DNA of 17,239 bases, from assembly GCA_964567045.1 (NCBI GenBank), contig CAZMLE010000077.1:1-17239 (forward strand). The letters run 5' to 3'. Made by a program: the position numbers and the translations under genes. Below, piece by piece: positions 1-6,656 of this stretch. Source of the DNA: JAFNGF01 sp964567045. Lineage in GTDB: Bacteria; Planctomycetota; Phycisphaerae; Sedimentisphaerales; Anaerobacaceae. The notes below the pieces were generated by a model. It saw nothing but the letters and a program-made list of their open reading frames with translations. It made no database searches and was not told the origin of the DNA. Each line of letters begins with the position of its first letter. Position 1 is the first letter of the stretch.

Positions 1-2268
1 GCCGGGCTGCTCGGTCGTGTAACGCCAGGTCGCGGGTTCCTTCTCGGAGGTCGGCACCACCACGGATGTCTTCGGCGGCTTGGGCAGCGGCGCCCACGGG
101 CCGTTCGCCTTGGTCTTGTCCCGCTCGGCCCACTTCTTCCAGATCTGCTTGTTGTAGAGCATCTTGATGAACAGGCCGCCGATCACCGGGCGCGAGTGCA
201 TCAGGGCCGCATCAGGCTGGTCGGTGAAGTAAAGGTCGGTCAGCCCCACCCGGACAGTCGCCTCGTTGAAGAATCTGTAAATCGGCGCGATGATCGCCTG
301 AAAGTCCTCCTGGTTATTCGTCAGGCACGCGGTCCAGAAGGCCCAGTCCGTTTTGCTCCAGAAGGCCATTCTCTGGTTGGGCGTATTACGGCCGGCTACT
401 TGCTTGCGGCCGTCCAGCGGCAGGCCGTACTTGTCGAGGTTCCGGCGGTAGAACGCCATTTCCTTCTTGATCGCGTCTTCGGGGAACAGGTTCATCTCCA
501 GGATCTTGTCCCAGACCAGGTTGTACTTGGAGCTCCAGGTCCCCGGCTTGTCGAAGGCCAGGCGGAAGTGGTCGCCGTCGTCGGCTTCCTTGACCCATCG
601 CAGCGCAAACTCCTTGGCCATCTTGGTGTACTCCTGCGCCGTCGCCTTGTCGCCGCGCATCGCGCAGAGCTTGCCGAACGCACCCAGAGCGCAGATGGCC
701 TTGGCCGACAGGTTGACGTTGTGGGCCAGGCGGCCGGCGAAATCGTCTGTGCAAAGCTGGTTCTCGGGGTCAAAGCCCTTGCCCTTGAGGTACTCGGCCC
801 ACTTGGTCAGAGTCGGCCAGTACTTGGCGGCGAAATCGGCATTGCCTTCGACCTGGGCCACCGCCGCCACCAGCAGGAGCATGTTGCCGGTCTCCTCGAC
901 CGGCATGCCACCATCGCTCTTCGCCCCACCGTAGACTTGGCCGTTCGCCTTTGGCCAAGTGCCAACGTCGTGCGGCGCGTTGGGCCAGTTCCAGTGCGTG
1001 GAGCTGGCGTATTCAAGCACGGGGATCAGCATGGCCTTGGAAAGGGAGGGACTCACCAGTAGCGGAAGCGGGGACTGCGGATAGAAGACATCCACGGTAC
1101 CCATGCAACCGTTGCTGGTGTTCTCCTTGCAGAAGAACAGCGGTTGGCCGTTGTCGTCGGCCACGACCTTGCTGGCCGCCAGGGACTGCCGATAGGCCAG
1201 CGCACAAAGCTGGGCATACTTGGGGCCGCCGACCTCGTTCAGGTCGGCCATCATTTCGCGGTTGAACTCCCGGCAGCGATGCCGCAGGTCGTCATATTCG
1301 GCGGCCGACTTCTGCAGCAGGTCGGCGATCTCGGCGCCGTCCTTTTTCCAGTAGGCCTTCAGATTTTTGTAGAAGAACTGGGCCGAATAGATGTCGTCGT
1401 AGGCCAGGATGAGCCAGCGCGAGACGGGCTCCTCGGCCACATTGTCCAGCTTGAATGTCACCGACAGCACCGGAGCATCCTTAGCTGGCTTCGGTCCCTC
1501 AACCGCTGCCGCAACGACTTCTTTCTCAATCGCCTGGCGGGCTGTCTCGGCCGGGGCAATCAGGGTCTTGCCGCCCTGCGACTGTGGAACCGCGACATAC
1601 TCGTAGCCCCAGTCGATCCGGACCTCATCGCCCTTGCGGCGCAGCACCGGCTGCTCGACCGTGCCCACCTTCATAACATCCAGATCGCCGATCTTCTCGC
1701 TGGCCCAGGTCACCTCCTGCGAAGTAGTATTGACCACCAGCTCGGCGGTGTTGTCGTAATAGACCATCACCTCGTGCTTCTTGCCGTCGGTGGAGCTAAG
1801 CCGCCAGGTCAAGTAGGTCACCGGCCTCGAGAAGACCATCAGGTCATCGGGGAGAAAGGGCGTCATGAAGGAGAGGCTCACACGCACCCCTTTGCCCTCA
1901 AACATGTACATCGTGGTGGTGGGCATAACCATCACGCGCTTTTGCTCAAGCGCCGGAATGTCCTTGGGCTCGTCGCCCATAATGCGGTAGGTCTTGCCGT
2001 CGATCCGCACCATGCTGGTCAGCCGCTGAGGCGCCCGCGTCCAATGGTTGGTGGGCGCGTCGCTTAGATTATCGGCCGGCGACCAGATGCTAAAGTAGGG
2101 GTCGCACGCTACCAGCGGCACAGACGGAGGACGAAGCGGACTTTCTGCCGAAGCGGCTAAGGTCGAATGGCTGAACACGCCAGTGCTCGCTAAAACGGCA
2201 CCGACAATCAAGGATTTTAGATGACTGCGCATACCAGAGCCCATCCCAATATTTATCTTAACTGACAT
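1..2268 (-). CDS. Secreted glutaminase A-like (DUF4964/DUF4965) protein, C-terminus cut by window edge
   Basis: An unbroken minus-strand frame gives about 756 residues and is still open at base 1. The N-terminus is a signal peptide, seen best from the internal ATG at 2232 (MRSHLKSLIVGAVLAS...STLA). The longer ATG at 2268 adds 12 residues; neither has a strong Shine-Dalgarno site, so the start is uncertain. The mature protein opens with RPPSVPLVACDPYFSIWSP and HWT...RIDGKTYRIMG, typical of the DUF4964 N-terminal domain. Near residues 423-445 it has APHDVGTWPKANGQ, then ETGNMLLL, the signature of the DUF4965/DUF1793 six-hairpin region. Fungal members are called glutaminase A; most bacterial members are uncharacterised exported proteins found near glycan-use genes. 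The last visible residues (PTSEKEPATWRYT) resemble the linker into an extra beta-sandwich domain in longer members, so more protein probably lies to the left. Family call is firm; substrate unknown. Confidence 0.88.
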   Translation of the reverse strand, partial: MSVKINIGMGSGMRSHLKSLIVGAVLASTGVFSHSTLAASAESPLRPPSVPLVACDPYFSIWSPADNLSDAPTNHWTRAPQRLTSMVRIDGKTYRIMGDEPKDIPALEQKRVMVMPTTTMYMFEGKGVRVSLSFMTPFLPDDLMVFSRPVTYLTWRLSSTDGKKHEVMVYYDNTAELVVNTTSQEVTWASEKIGDLDVMKVGTVEQPVLRRKGDEVRIDWGYEYVAVPQSQGGKTLIAPAETARQAIEKEVVAAAVEGPKPAKDAPVLSVTFKLDNVAEEPVSRWLILAYDDIYSAQFFYKNLKAYWKKDGAEIADLLQKSAAEYDDLRHRCREFNREMMADLNEVGGPKYAQLCALAYRQSLAASKVVADDNGQPLFFCKENTSNGCMGTVDVFYPQSPLPLLVSPSLSKAMLIPVLEYASSTHWNWPNAPHDVGTWPKANGQVYGGAKSDGGMPVEETGNMLLLVAAVAQVEGNADFAAKYWPTLTKWAEYLKGKGFDPENQLCTDDFAGRLAHNVNLSAKAICALGAFGKLCAMRGDKATAQEYTKMAKEFALRWVKEADDGDHFRLAFDKPGTWSSKYNLVWDKILEMNLFPEDAIKKEMAFYRRNLDKYGLPLDGRKQVAGRNTPNQRMAFWSKTDWAFWTACLTNNQEDFQAIIAPIYRFFNEATVRVGLTDLYFTDQPDAALMHSRPVIGGLFIKMLYNKQIWKKWAERDKTKANGPWAPLPKPPKTSVVVPTSEKEPATWRYTTEQPG

Positions 2269-2316
2269 TTCCCATTTGTCCCGTCTTGAAACACTTCTGC
2301 TCCCTTTCAATTCCAA

Positions 2317-2345
2317 ATAGTATCAAACGCTTCTTTGAATTTCAA
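2317..2345 (-). promoter_or_regulatory. Sigma70-type promoter for the DUF4965 gene
   Basis: On the minus strand TTGAAA (2345-2340) and TACTAT (2322-2317) are separated by exactly 17 bp. This places a start of transcription near 2310, about 40 bp before the ATG at 2268 and about 78 bp before the ATG at 2232. Confidence 0.5.
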
Positions 2346-2487
2346 CAGTCTGACGGGAGCAAATAAAACCACAGCCTGAAGAGTAAACCTAAGGGCTAGC
2401 GGGAAAGACCTCAGGTAATCAGGGTGATCATAACGATATTAGGAAGCGTTCGACAACAATCGAAAATGATAGGACAGGAGGCTTCCT

Positions 2488-2583
2488 ATGGAACTCAAAG
2501 ACATTGCCCGGAAATTGCCGGAGGAAATTTGGCAGGCATCCGAACCGCTGTTGCCGAAAGCCGTCTGCGAAAACTGGGCATAA
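2488..2583 (+). pseudogene. IS5-like transposase N-terminal remnant
   Basis: A 31-codon reading frame with a perfect AGGAGG (2476-2481) six bases before its ATG begins MELKDIARKLPEEIWQ and continues ASEPLLPKAVCENWA before TAA. The layout (short polar start, IW, then PLLP) resembles the N-terminus of IS5-type transposases, whose full length is ten times greater. Nothing recognisable as the catalytic DDE part follows. I read it as the leftover start of a decayed element with its translation signal intact. The alternative is an unrelated 31-aa peptide. Confidence 0.45.
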
Positions 2584-2641
2584 AAGTCAGTCAATTGAGC
2601 TTTTGTATACCGCCTGATTGGCGACTATGCGGCACTGTAGT

Positions 2642-2764
2642 ACTAATCTGGTTGGGACAGACCCCAAACTTGCTGGCCAGTTGGGCGATGGTACTGTCGC
2701 TTTTGACCGCAGCCAGAGCGACCTTCGCTTTGAAGGCTGCACCGAACTTGCCTGGTTTGTCACT
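2642..2764 (-). pseudogene. IS3-family OrfA transposase remnant (helix-turn-helix part)
   Basis: Read on minus from about 2761 the translation is DKPGKFGAAFKAKVALAAVK followed by SDSTIAQLASKFGVCPNQIS. This matches the conserved N-terminal helix-turn-helix region of IS3/IS911-type OrfA proteins (KF...FKAKVALAA, IA.LA..FGV.PNQI). The match stops after NQIS, where a WKRQ-like segment is expected. There is no in-frame start, since a TAG lies directly upstream. OrfB is absent. The piece lies directly against the stop codon of the next gene on the same strand. Confidence 0.7.
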
Positions 2765-3215
2765 TAACTACCGCGGTGGCGTCACCACCAACTGCCCGAG
2801 CACTTGCATACGCACTTCCGCCATCACTGACGGCAGTAGCAGTAGCACTGGCATCACCGCCTCTGGCGACGCATGACGGAGTGGCCGGTGGTGGAGGCGG
2901 CGGGCAGGGGCGTGGACATGGCGGACACGGGTGCGGACACGGCGGCCAGTAAAAACACCACCCCTGTTTCCACAGGGGCTGCAAGCCAACGGTACACGTC
3001 TGATGTTGAAAGGCAATCATACCACAGTAAGAGCTTGCTATCTGGCAGTGAGCAATTGTGGTCATGCTGCAGCCTGCCCCCGAGCCGACGGATCCAGCGT
3101 TGGCCATCCAACTGCTTGCAGCCACCGTGGACCCCTGGGCCTGACCTATAGACGCAAGGCTTGCGGAGCATAACAGCACAATAGCTGCAATGGAAACTAC
3201 AAATTTCTTAAACAT
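2760..3215 (-). CDS. Small secreted Cys/Pro-rich protein with Ala/Thr/Ser-rich tail
   Basis: This 151-aa protein starts at an ATG with AAGGAGG seven bases upstream, so translation is well supported. Residues 1-26 form a clear signal peptide (MFKKFVVSIAAIVLLCSASLA...). The mature part has scattered cysteines, then a stretch of alternating Pro and Cys (WPPCPHPCPPCPRPC, then PPPPPP), and an imperfect repeat of GGDA-S/A/T-rich units (GGDASATATAVSDGG and VGGDATAVVK). No family was recognised; the composition suggests a cross-linked or metal-binding envelope protein, which is inference only. The stop codon falls exactly at the edge of an IS3 remnant, so the repeat tail may once have been longer. 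A terminator upstream (3294-3330) separates it from the previous minus-strand gene. Confidence 0.65.
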   Translation of the reverse strand: MFKKFVVSIAAIVLLCSASLASIGQAQGSTVAASSWMANAGSVGSGAGCSMTTIAHCQIASSYCGMIAFQHQTCTVGLQPLWKQGWCFYWPPCPHPCPPCPRPCPPPPPPATPSCVARGGDASATATAVSDGGSAYASARAVGGDATAVVK

Positions 3216-3238
3216 TTTCAGACCTCCTTTTCTACTTT

Positions 3239-3260
3239 ATCCGCCAGACAAACGGCGGAT
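3239..3260. repeat. ATCCGCC/GGCGGAT hairpin in a leader region
   Basis: ATCCGCC (3239-3245) and GGCGGAT (3254-3260) form a 7-bp inverted repeat with an 8-base loop. It lies between a possible -10 box (TATAAT on minus, 3277-3272, without a clear -35) and the Shine-Dalgarno site of the Cys/Pro-rich gene. The same 7-bp arms occur at 16409-16425, so this is probably a copy of a dispersed palindrome rather than a dedicated control element. Confidence 0.5.
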
Positions 3261-3293
3261 TTACTGTTGCCATTATAAGTGCTGCCCTTACAA

Positions 3294-3330
3294 CAAAAAA
3301 CCCGACAGAACACTGATTAGCTCTGTCGGG
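3294..3330 (-). terminator. Rho-independent terminator after the 78-aa membrane protein gene
   Basis: On the minus strand a perfect 9-bp stem, CCCGACAGA with TCTGTCGGG, and a 12-base loop are followed by a run of six T residues. It sits about 140 bp downstream of the small membrane protein gene and upstream of the Cys/Pro-rich gene, so it should end transcription of the former. Confidence 0.85.
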
Positions 3331-3470
3331 CTCGGTTTTCGCAAAGTAGAGTCCGCCCGAAGTCGTATTGTGGTCTTAGTCCCTTCTGACGTTCTACCTA
3401 TTAATCATATTTACAGTTTCACTTTAGTCTTTGCCTTTGTCAAGCAAAAAATAGGTTGCTTTTGAAAATA
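3331..3470 (-). other. Non-coding stretch, possibly a structured 3' UTR or small RNA
   Basis: The 140 bp between the membrane protein stop and the terminator carry no supported gene. On the minus strand a GTAGA/TCTAC pair brackets about 40 bases just before the terminator stem, and a TTGACA box lies near 3441 without a well-spaced -10. This could be a long 3' UTR or a small RNA using the terminator. I could not match it to a known riboswitch class. Confidence 0.25.
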
Positions 3471-3707
3471 TCAGGCAACGGCCTTTTTTTTGTAAAACAA
3501 GAACAGAATAATGCCCAAAGCAACCAACCCAACAAGCCCTTTTTCCCCCAGAGCGTTCAGCAGCACGGTAAGATTGGCGGCAACTCCGCTAAAGAACGGA
3601 ACATCCTCACCAAAAAGGATTGTTACCAAGACTCCAAGGGCAACCAGCAATAAAGAAATTTCAGTAATCTCGCCAAGCCACTTTTTTATTTCTTTGAGAA
3701 ACTCCAT
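3471..3707 (-). CDS. Small two-helix membrane protein of unknown function
   Basis: The 78-aa product starts at an ATG with AGGAG eight bases upstream. It has an amphipathic charged start (MEFLKEIKKWLGEITE), a first hydrophobic helix at about residues 18-33 (LLLVALGVLVTILFG), a middle segment FFSGVAANLTVLLNALGEKG, a second helix at about 57-72 (LVGLVALGIILFLF) and a basic tail YKKKAVA. Small bacterial proteins of this layout occur widely, but I do not know a function. It is a single-gene unit with its own terminator. A weak minus-strand -10 (TATTAT, 3776-3771) with TTGCAC 15 bp upstream may be its promoter. Confidence 0.75.
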   Translation of the reverse strand: MEFLKEIKKWLGEITEISLLLVALGVLVTILFGEDVPFFSGVAANLTVLLNALGEKGLVGLVALGIILFLFYKKKAVA

Positions 3708-4004
3708 CGCTAAATCTCCTAATTGAGTCCTGCGAATACCAGTGGGCCACCCCGGGCGCGCCGGAGTCCTATAATACTAATCGGTCTATCTGTGCAATTT
3801 GCTTTAGACTATCTTCCGCGAGACAAGCAGATCGCAAACCGGCCGTCCGCCTGCACGGGTTCTGAGAAATCGGCTAAAATGCCGTAGACTGGGCTGCAAG
3901 GCAGGGTATAATTAAAAAATGTCGCTCAGCGTGTAGCTGAGTGAGTCTGATCGCAGAATGTGCATTAAATAGTTCCGGATGGTCTTAAAAAGGAGGAAAA
4001 CTCA
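3708..4004. other. Divergent intergenic region between membrane protein and isomerase genes
   Basis: About 300 bp without a gene. On plus there is a perfect TATAAT at 3907-3912 with TAGACT 16 bp upstream (3885-3890), a fair promoter for the isomerase gene. It is followed by a GC-rich hairpin at 3923-3943 (8-bp stem, loop GTGTA) in the leader. The left half carries a candidate minus-strand promoter and GC-rich repeat-like patches around 3750 and 3841. No RNA gene was recognised. Confidence 0.45.
3885..3912 (+). promoter_or_regulatory. Candidate promoter of the Tat-exported isomerase-like gene
   Basis: TAGACT (3885-3890), a 16-bp spacer and TATAAT (3907-3912) on the plus strand. The predicted leader is about 85 bases and contains the hairpin at 3923-3943. 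The -10 is perfect and the -35 matches only partly. Confidence 0.45.
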
Positions 4005-4901
4005 ATGTTACTACGCGGAATAGGGTCGGTTTCAAGACGAGGTTTTCTGGCAGAAAGTGTTGCTGTGGCGGCTATGCTGGCATCCGGTGCTGAGGCAGCG
4101 TCCAAGCCCCAAAAGGAAAAGAAGAGCCAGACAAAAGAAAAAACGAAACGCCAGACTCCGATTGGGCTTCAGCTTTACTCGGTTCGTGAAGACTGCCAGC
4201 GTGACCTGCCGGGCACGATAGCAGCCGTGGCAAAGATGGGCTACATTGGCGTCGAATTTGCTGGCTACTACGACCGCAGTGCCGACCAGTTGCGCAAGAT
4301 GCTGGATGACAACGGTCTTGTTTGCTGTGGCACGCATACGGGGTTGGATACATTGCTCGGCGACAAGCTCCAGCCGACCATCGAGTTCAATAAAACGCTG
4401 GGCAACAAGTACCTCGTTGTCCCCTCGTTGCCTGAGAAGCACACGGCCTCACGCCAGGCCTGGCTGGATACAGCTAAACTTTTCAACGAGCTGGCGGAGA
4501 AAGTTAAGCCCCATGGAATGCTCGTGGGCTACCATAACCACAGTATCGAATTTGCTCCTATGGATGGCCAGATTCCCTGGGATATCTTCTGGAGTAACGC
4601 CAGCCAGGATGTGATTATGCAGCTTGACACGGGTAATGCCCTGCACGGCGGGGCTGACCCTCTGCCCTATTTATACCGGTATCCTGAGCGGGCGATCACC
4701 GTGCACCTGAAGGAGTTCAGTAAGACCAACGACAAAGCCCTGTTCGGGCAAGGCGACATCAACTGGAAGGCTTTCTTTGCCCTTTGCAAAGCGGTCGGCG
4801 GAACAGAGTGGTACATCGTCGAGCAGGAAAGCTACGCCTATCCGCCTCTGGAGTGCGTCGAACGCTGTATCAAGAGCTTGCGTAAGATGAAGCTGCTGTA
4901 G
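4005..4901 (+). CDS. Tat-exported sugar phosphate isomerase/epimerase-like TIM barrel
   Basis: The 298-aa protein has AGGAGG eight bases before its ATG. Residues 8-31 hold a twin-arginine signal (SVSRRGFLAES followed by a hydrophobic Ala-rich core). A Lys/Gln-rich linker (about 34-50) leads to the xylose isomerase-like / AP endonuclease family 2 barrel: IGLQLYSVRED (53-63), GVEFAGYY (82-89), GYHNHSIEF (175-183), MQLDTGNA (205-212), VHLKEF (233-238) and YIVEQE (270-275). Likely metal ligands are E84, H177 or H179, D208, H234 and E273, following the family pattern. The family acts on sugars and related polyols; the substrate cannot be read from sequence. Planctomycetes encode many such exported members. 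It stands alone on plus, convergent with the glycosyltransferase gene. Confidence 0.88.
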   Translation: MLLRGIGSVSRRGFLAESVAVAAMLASGAEAASKPQKEKKSQTKEKTKRQTPIGLQLYSVREDCQRDLPGTIAAVAKMGYIGVEFAGYYDRSADQLRKMLDDNGLVCCGTHTGLDTLLGDKLQPTIEFNKTLGNKYLVVPSLPEKHTASRQAWLDTAKLFNELAEKVKPHGMLVGYHNHSIEFAPMDGQIPWDIFWSNASQDVIMQLDTGNALHGGADPLPYLYRYPERAITVHLKEFSKTNDKALFGQGDINWKAFFALCKAVGGTEWYIVEQESYAYPPLECVERCIKSLRKMKLL

Positions 4902-4911
4902 GAAACCCAAT

Positions 4912-4925
4912 CCACAGATCTGTGG
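4912..4925. repeat. 14-bp perfect palindrome between convergent genes
   Basis: CCACAGATCTGTGG is a perfect palindrome filling most of the 24-bp gap between two convergent stop codons. It could act as a weak bidirectional terminator, but no strong T run follows on either strand. Confidence 0.4.
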
Positions 4926-6644
4926 TTAAAAATCGTACTTCTCACGAAAGAAGTTGTTTGCATGAGGCAACCATGCAGGGATTTGGTAGAACTTGCTCAC
5001 GATGCTGCGCAAATACTTCTGCCGATACTCTTGGTATTTGAAATCATATCCCAGCACGAGAAAAAAGGACCCTTCGCCCCCCGCCTGCGCGGGGGCAAGC
5101 GTGCCTCTGCGAAAGCAGAGGGTCTCTATCTGTACTTTTTCAAAACAAGCGCTGTAGCGACTTTCCTCTGCCTCACCTATTTCCAAGATCAACAGGTTTT
5201 TCCCATCGAGTTCTCTAAAGTCTGTTCGGATGTCATCCTGTCGGGCGTGACGTGACCCATTTCCAAATACAATCACCGGGTCCCCACAGTGATACTCCAG
5301 AAAAGCAGATGCTGAATAGCTTCTGGTCGCCAAGACAAAGTCGCCCCTATACTGCTCAAGTAAGCGGACCACCTTCTGAGGGTGTATGTAGAAGATAAGT
5401 GAAGCCCGATCGCGCTCGCTGACCAGCCCTTTCAAGCTTTCAAGCGGCGCCAAAGGAACTGCAAGGAAAAAACAGGCTTGTAGCAGTGAGAAAACGCAAG
5501 AAAACCTGATGCTTTTGACGATTTGATTTGCGTCGAGGGTCAAGCCAGCAACAACGAAAGCACAGGGTAGAAAAGACCAATACCAGTGGGGCCCCACAAA
5601 TTTCTTGAGTGAGACAATAACAAACACGCACAAAGGAACCAGAGCAGCCAGCGCGAAGAGCCTAAAGCCTGTCCCGAGCGCAGTCGAGGGATTCTCTTTC
5701 CAGAAAGCGTGTAGGATGCGAGATCTATTCTTGAACAAAAAGTACACGACAGGAGGCGTCATTAGATAGAGCAGAGAAAAGCCTAAGCATAAGAGGTTAA
5801 CGGCTGGATTCGGATTAGACCCGAATCTATTGAACCAATTGTGCATGATATTCGGCCAGCCATTTTGGTAGTTCCAAACAGCGTTCTGTGCTACAAATGG
5901 GATCGCGCCCAAAGCGAACAAAATGACCCCTTTGATCCTGCGGGCACGCCCCGCCCCTGCGGCAGGGGCGCGGGCACGCTTGCAGACCGACAGGAAATAG
6001 ACCAAGTAGGAAAAAGCCAGCAGCACCGCAAAATACTTGGAAAGAAAAGCCAGGCCCCAAAAGACGCCTGAAAGAAAATAGTGTATGTAGCTACCTTTAG
6101 TTTCCGCTTTGAAAAGGAAAAAGACCGACAGGAAAGAAAACAGCAGCAGAGGGTCATCCGGTGCAACGAGAAAGAAACCGGTGTTTACAGGAGAAACCAT
6201 AAATAACAGGAAAACAAGGTACGCCTTGCGCTGGGTTCCCGCGGAGCGGGGTCCCTCATCATACGGCTTTAGCAGCACATATAGTCCAACTCCAACGGCA
6301 GTGCTAAATACTATGGGCAACAATCGTAAGAACAGCACAGAGTCACCGACATACAACAGCAGGTGCAGCAGCCAACCTATCATCGGAGGGTGGTCGTAGT
6401 ATCCGGCACTGATATGTTTTCCCCAGAGAGTGAAATAGGCCTCATCCCCGACAAAAGGGAAATACCGAGCAAGCAGACACTTCACCGCCAAAGAGATAAC
6501 AATAACCGGGATAAGTTTCCATGCCCAGCTCGCTGCGCTGGCCGCGGGGCAGCCGCGGGAAGATTCGAAACCTGTCCCGATCGCAGTCGAGGGATTCCCG
6601 CCGGAGGCGGGCACGCTGTTCTGTGTCGATAGATCGCAGTGCAT
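4926..6644 (-). CDS. GT39-type (ArnT/PMT-like) polytopic glycosyltransferase with repeat insertions
   Basis: The 572-aa membrane protein has an extracytoplasmic VGDEAYFTLWGKHI segment (about 65-78) with the acidic pair D67/E68, then GYYDHPPMIGWLL (81-93) and FLVAPDDPLLLF (158-169). These are the hallmarks of GT39-type enzymes that move sugars from polyprenyl-phosphate donors. About ten hydrophobic segments follow. The start at 6644 lies 12 bp after the MocA-like stop and has GAGGAAAGG upstream, so it is probably cotranscribed with xdhC and the MocA-like gene. The oddity is that several short stretches look like inserted repeats: residues 11-40 (SGGNPSTAIGTGFESSRG and following), EGPRSAG near 130, the RARAPAAGAGRAR loop near 223-235, a NPSTALGTGF copy further on, and RRGTLAPAQAGGEG near the C-terminus. 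All are in frame. Acceptor unknown. Confidence 0.85.
   Translation of the reverse strand: MHCDLSTQNSVPASGGNPSTAIGTGFESSRGCPAASAASWAWKLIPVIVISLAVKCLLARYFPFVGDEAYFTLWGKHISAGYYDHPPMIGWLLHLLLYVGDSVLFLRLLPIVFSTAVGVGLYVLLKPYDEGPRSAGTQRKAYLVFLLFMVSPVNTGFFLVAPDDPLLLFSFLSVFFLFKAETKGSYIHYFLSGVFWGLAFLSKYFAVLLAFSYLVYFLSVCKRARAPAAGAGRARRIKGVILFALGAIPFVAQNAVWNYQNGWPNIMHNWFNRFGSNPNPAVNLLCLGFSLLYLMTPPVVYFLFKNRSRILHAFWKENPSTALGTGFRLFALAALVPLCVFVIVSLKKFVGPHWYWSFLPCAFVVAGLTLDANQIVKSIRFSCVFSLLQACFFLAVPLAPLESLKGLVSERDRASLIFYIHPQKVVRLLEQYRGDFVLATRSYSASAFLEYHCGDPVIVFGNGSRHARQDDIRTDFRELDGKNLLILEIGEAEESRYSACFEKVQIETLCFRRGTLAPAQAGGEGSFFLVLGYDFKYQEYRQKYLRSIVSKFYQIPAWLPHANNFFREKYDF
5076..5121. repeat. Double-hairpin insert inside the glycosyltransferase gene
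   Basis: Two adjacent hairpins: GCCCCC/GGGGGC (5076-5081 with 5091-5096), and a perfect 7-bp stem CCTCTGC-GAAA-GCAGAGG (5104-5121). Together they encode CFRRGTLAPAQAGG near the C-terminus, between segments that read smoothly without it (QIET and SFFLVLGY). The flanking GGCACGCTTGC word (minus strand) recurs at 5971-5981. Confidence 0.6.
5668..5694. repeat. Dispersed repeat family A, copy 1 (NPSTALGTGF)
   Basis: A 27-bp unit with core GTCCCGAGCGCAGTCGAGGG. It differs from 6571-6597 at one base, and a diverged inverse-sense copy lies at 11428-11453. In the glycosyltransferase frame it encodes NPSTALGTGF. Confidence 0.8.
5941..5979. repeat. GC-rich hairpin flanked by direct repeats inside the glycosyltransferase gene
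   Basis: A perfect 8-bp stem, CGCCCCTG-CGG-CAGGGGCG (5952-5970), is flanked on both sides by CGGGCACGC (5941-5949 and 5971-5979). It encodes the Arg/Ala/Gly-rich loop around RAPAAGAGRAR between two membrane segments. The arrangement looks like a small inserted element. Confidence 0.6.
6233..6258. repeat. Dispersed repeat family B, copy 1 (EGPRSAGTQR)
   Basis: A 26-bp unit with core GGAGCGGGGTCCCTCA. It matches 8098-8123 at 24 of 26 bases, and both copies are read in the same frame (EGPRSAG[T/I]QR). Here it lies in a loop between two hydrophobic segments. Confidence 0.8.
6571..6611. repeat. Family A repeat copy 2 joined to a CCCGCC/GGCGGG hairpin
   Basis: Bases 6571-6597 are the second family A copy (NPSTAIGTGF), and 6597-6611 form a hairpin CCCGCC-GGA-GGCGGG. 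Both lie in the first 30 codons of the glycosyltransferase, so the N-terminal extension before the first membrane helix is largely repeat sequence. Confidence 0.75.
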
Positions 6645-6656
6645 GGAATCCTTTCC

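Noticed and set aside
196..1062. Long plus-strand open frame opposite the DUF4965 gene
   Set aside because: It is the antisense of a strongly conserved coding frame, has no ribosome binding site and its translation resembles no family.
1144..2067. Second long plus-strand open frame (307 codons)
   Set aside because: Also antisense to the DUF4965 gene; long only because of the high GC content of the third codon positions.
2424..2876. 150-codon plus-strand frame over the IS remnants
   Set aside because: It crosses two different transposase pieces and the antisense of the Cys/Pro-rich gene, so it is not a real gene.
3294..3420. Cyclic di-GMP (GEMM) riboswitch suggested by a CGCAAAG word near 3340
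   Set aside because: The other conserved parts (GGCAAACC-like and closing stem) are missing on both strands, and the word lies on the strand opposite to the transcript.
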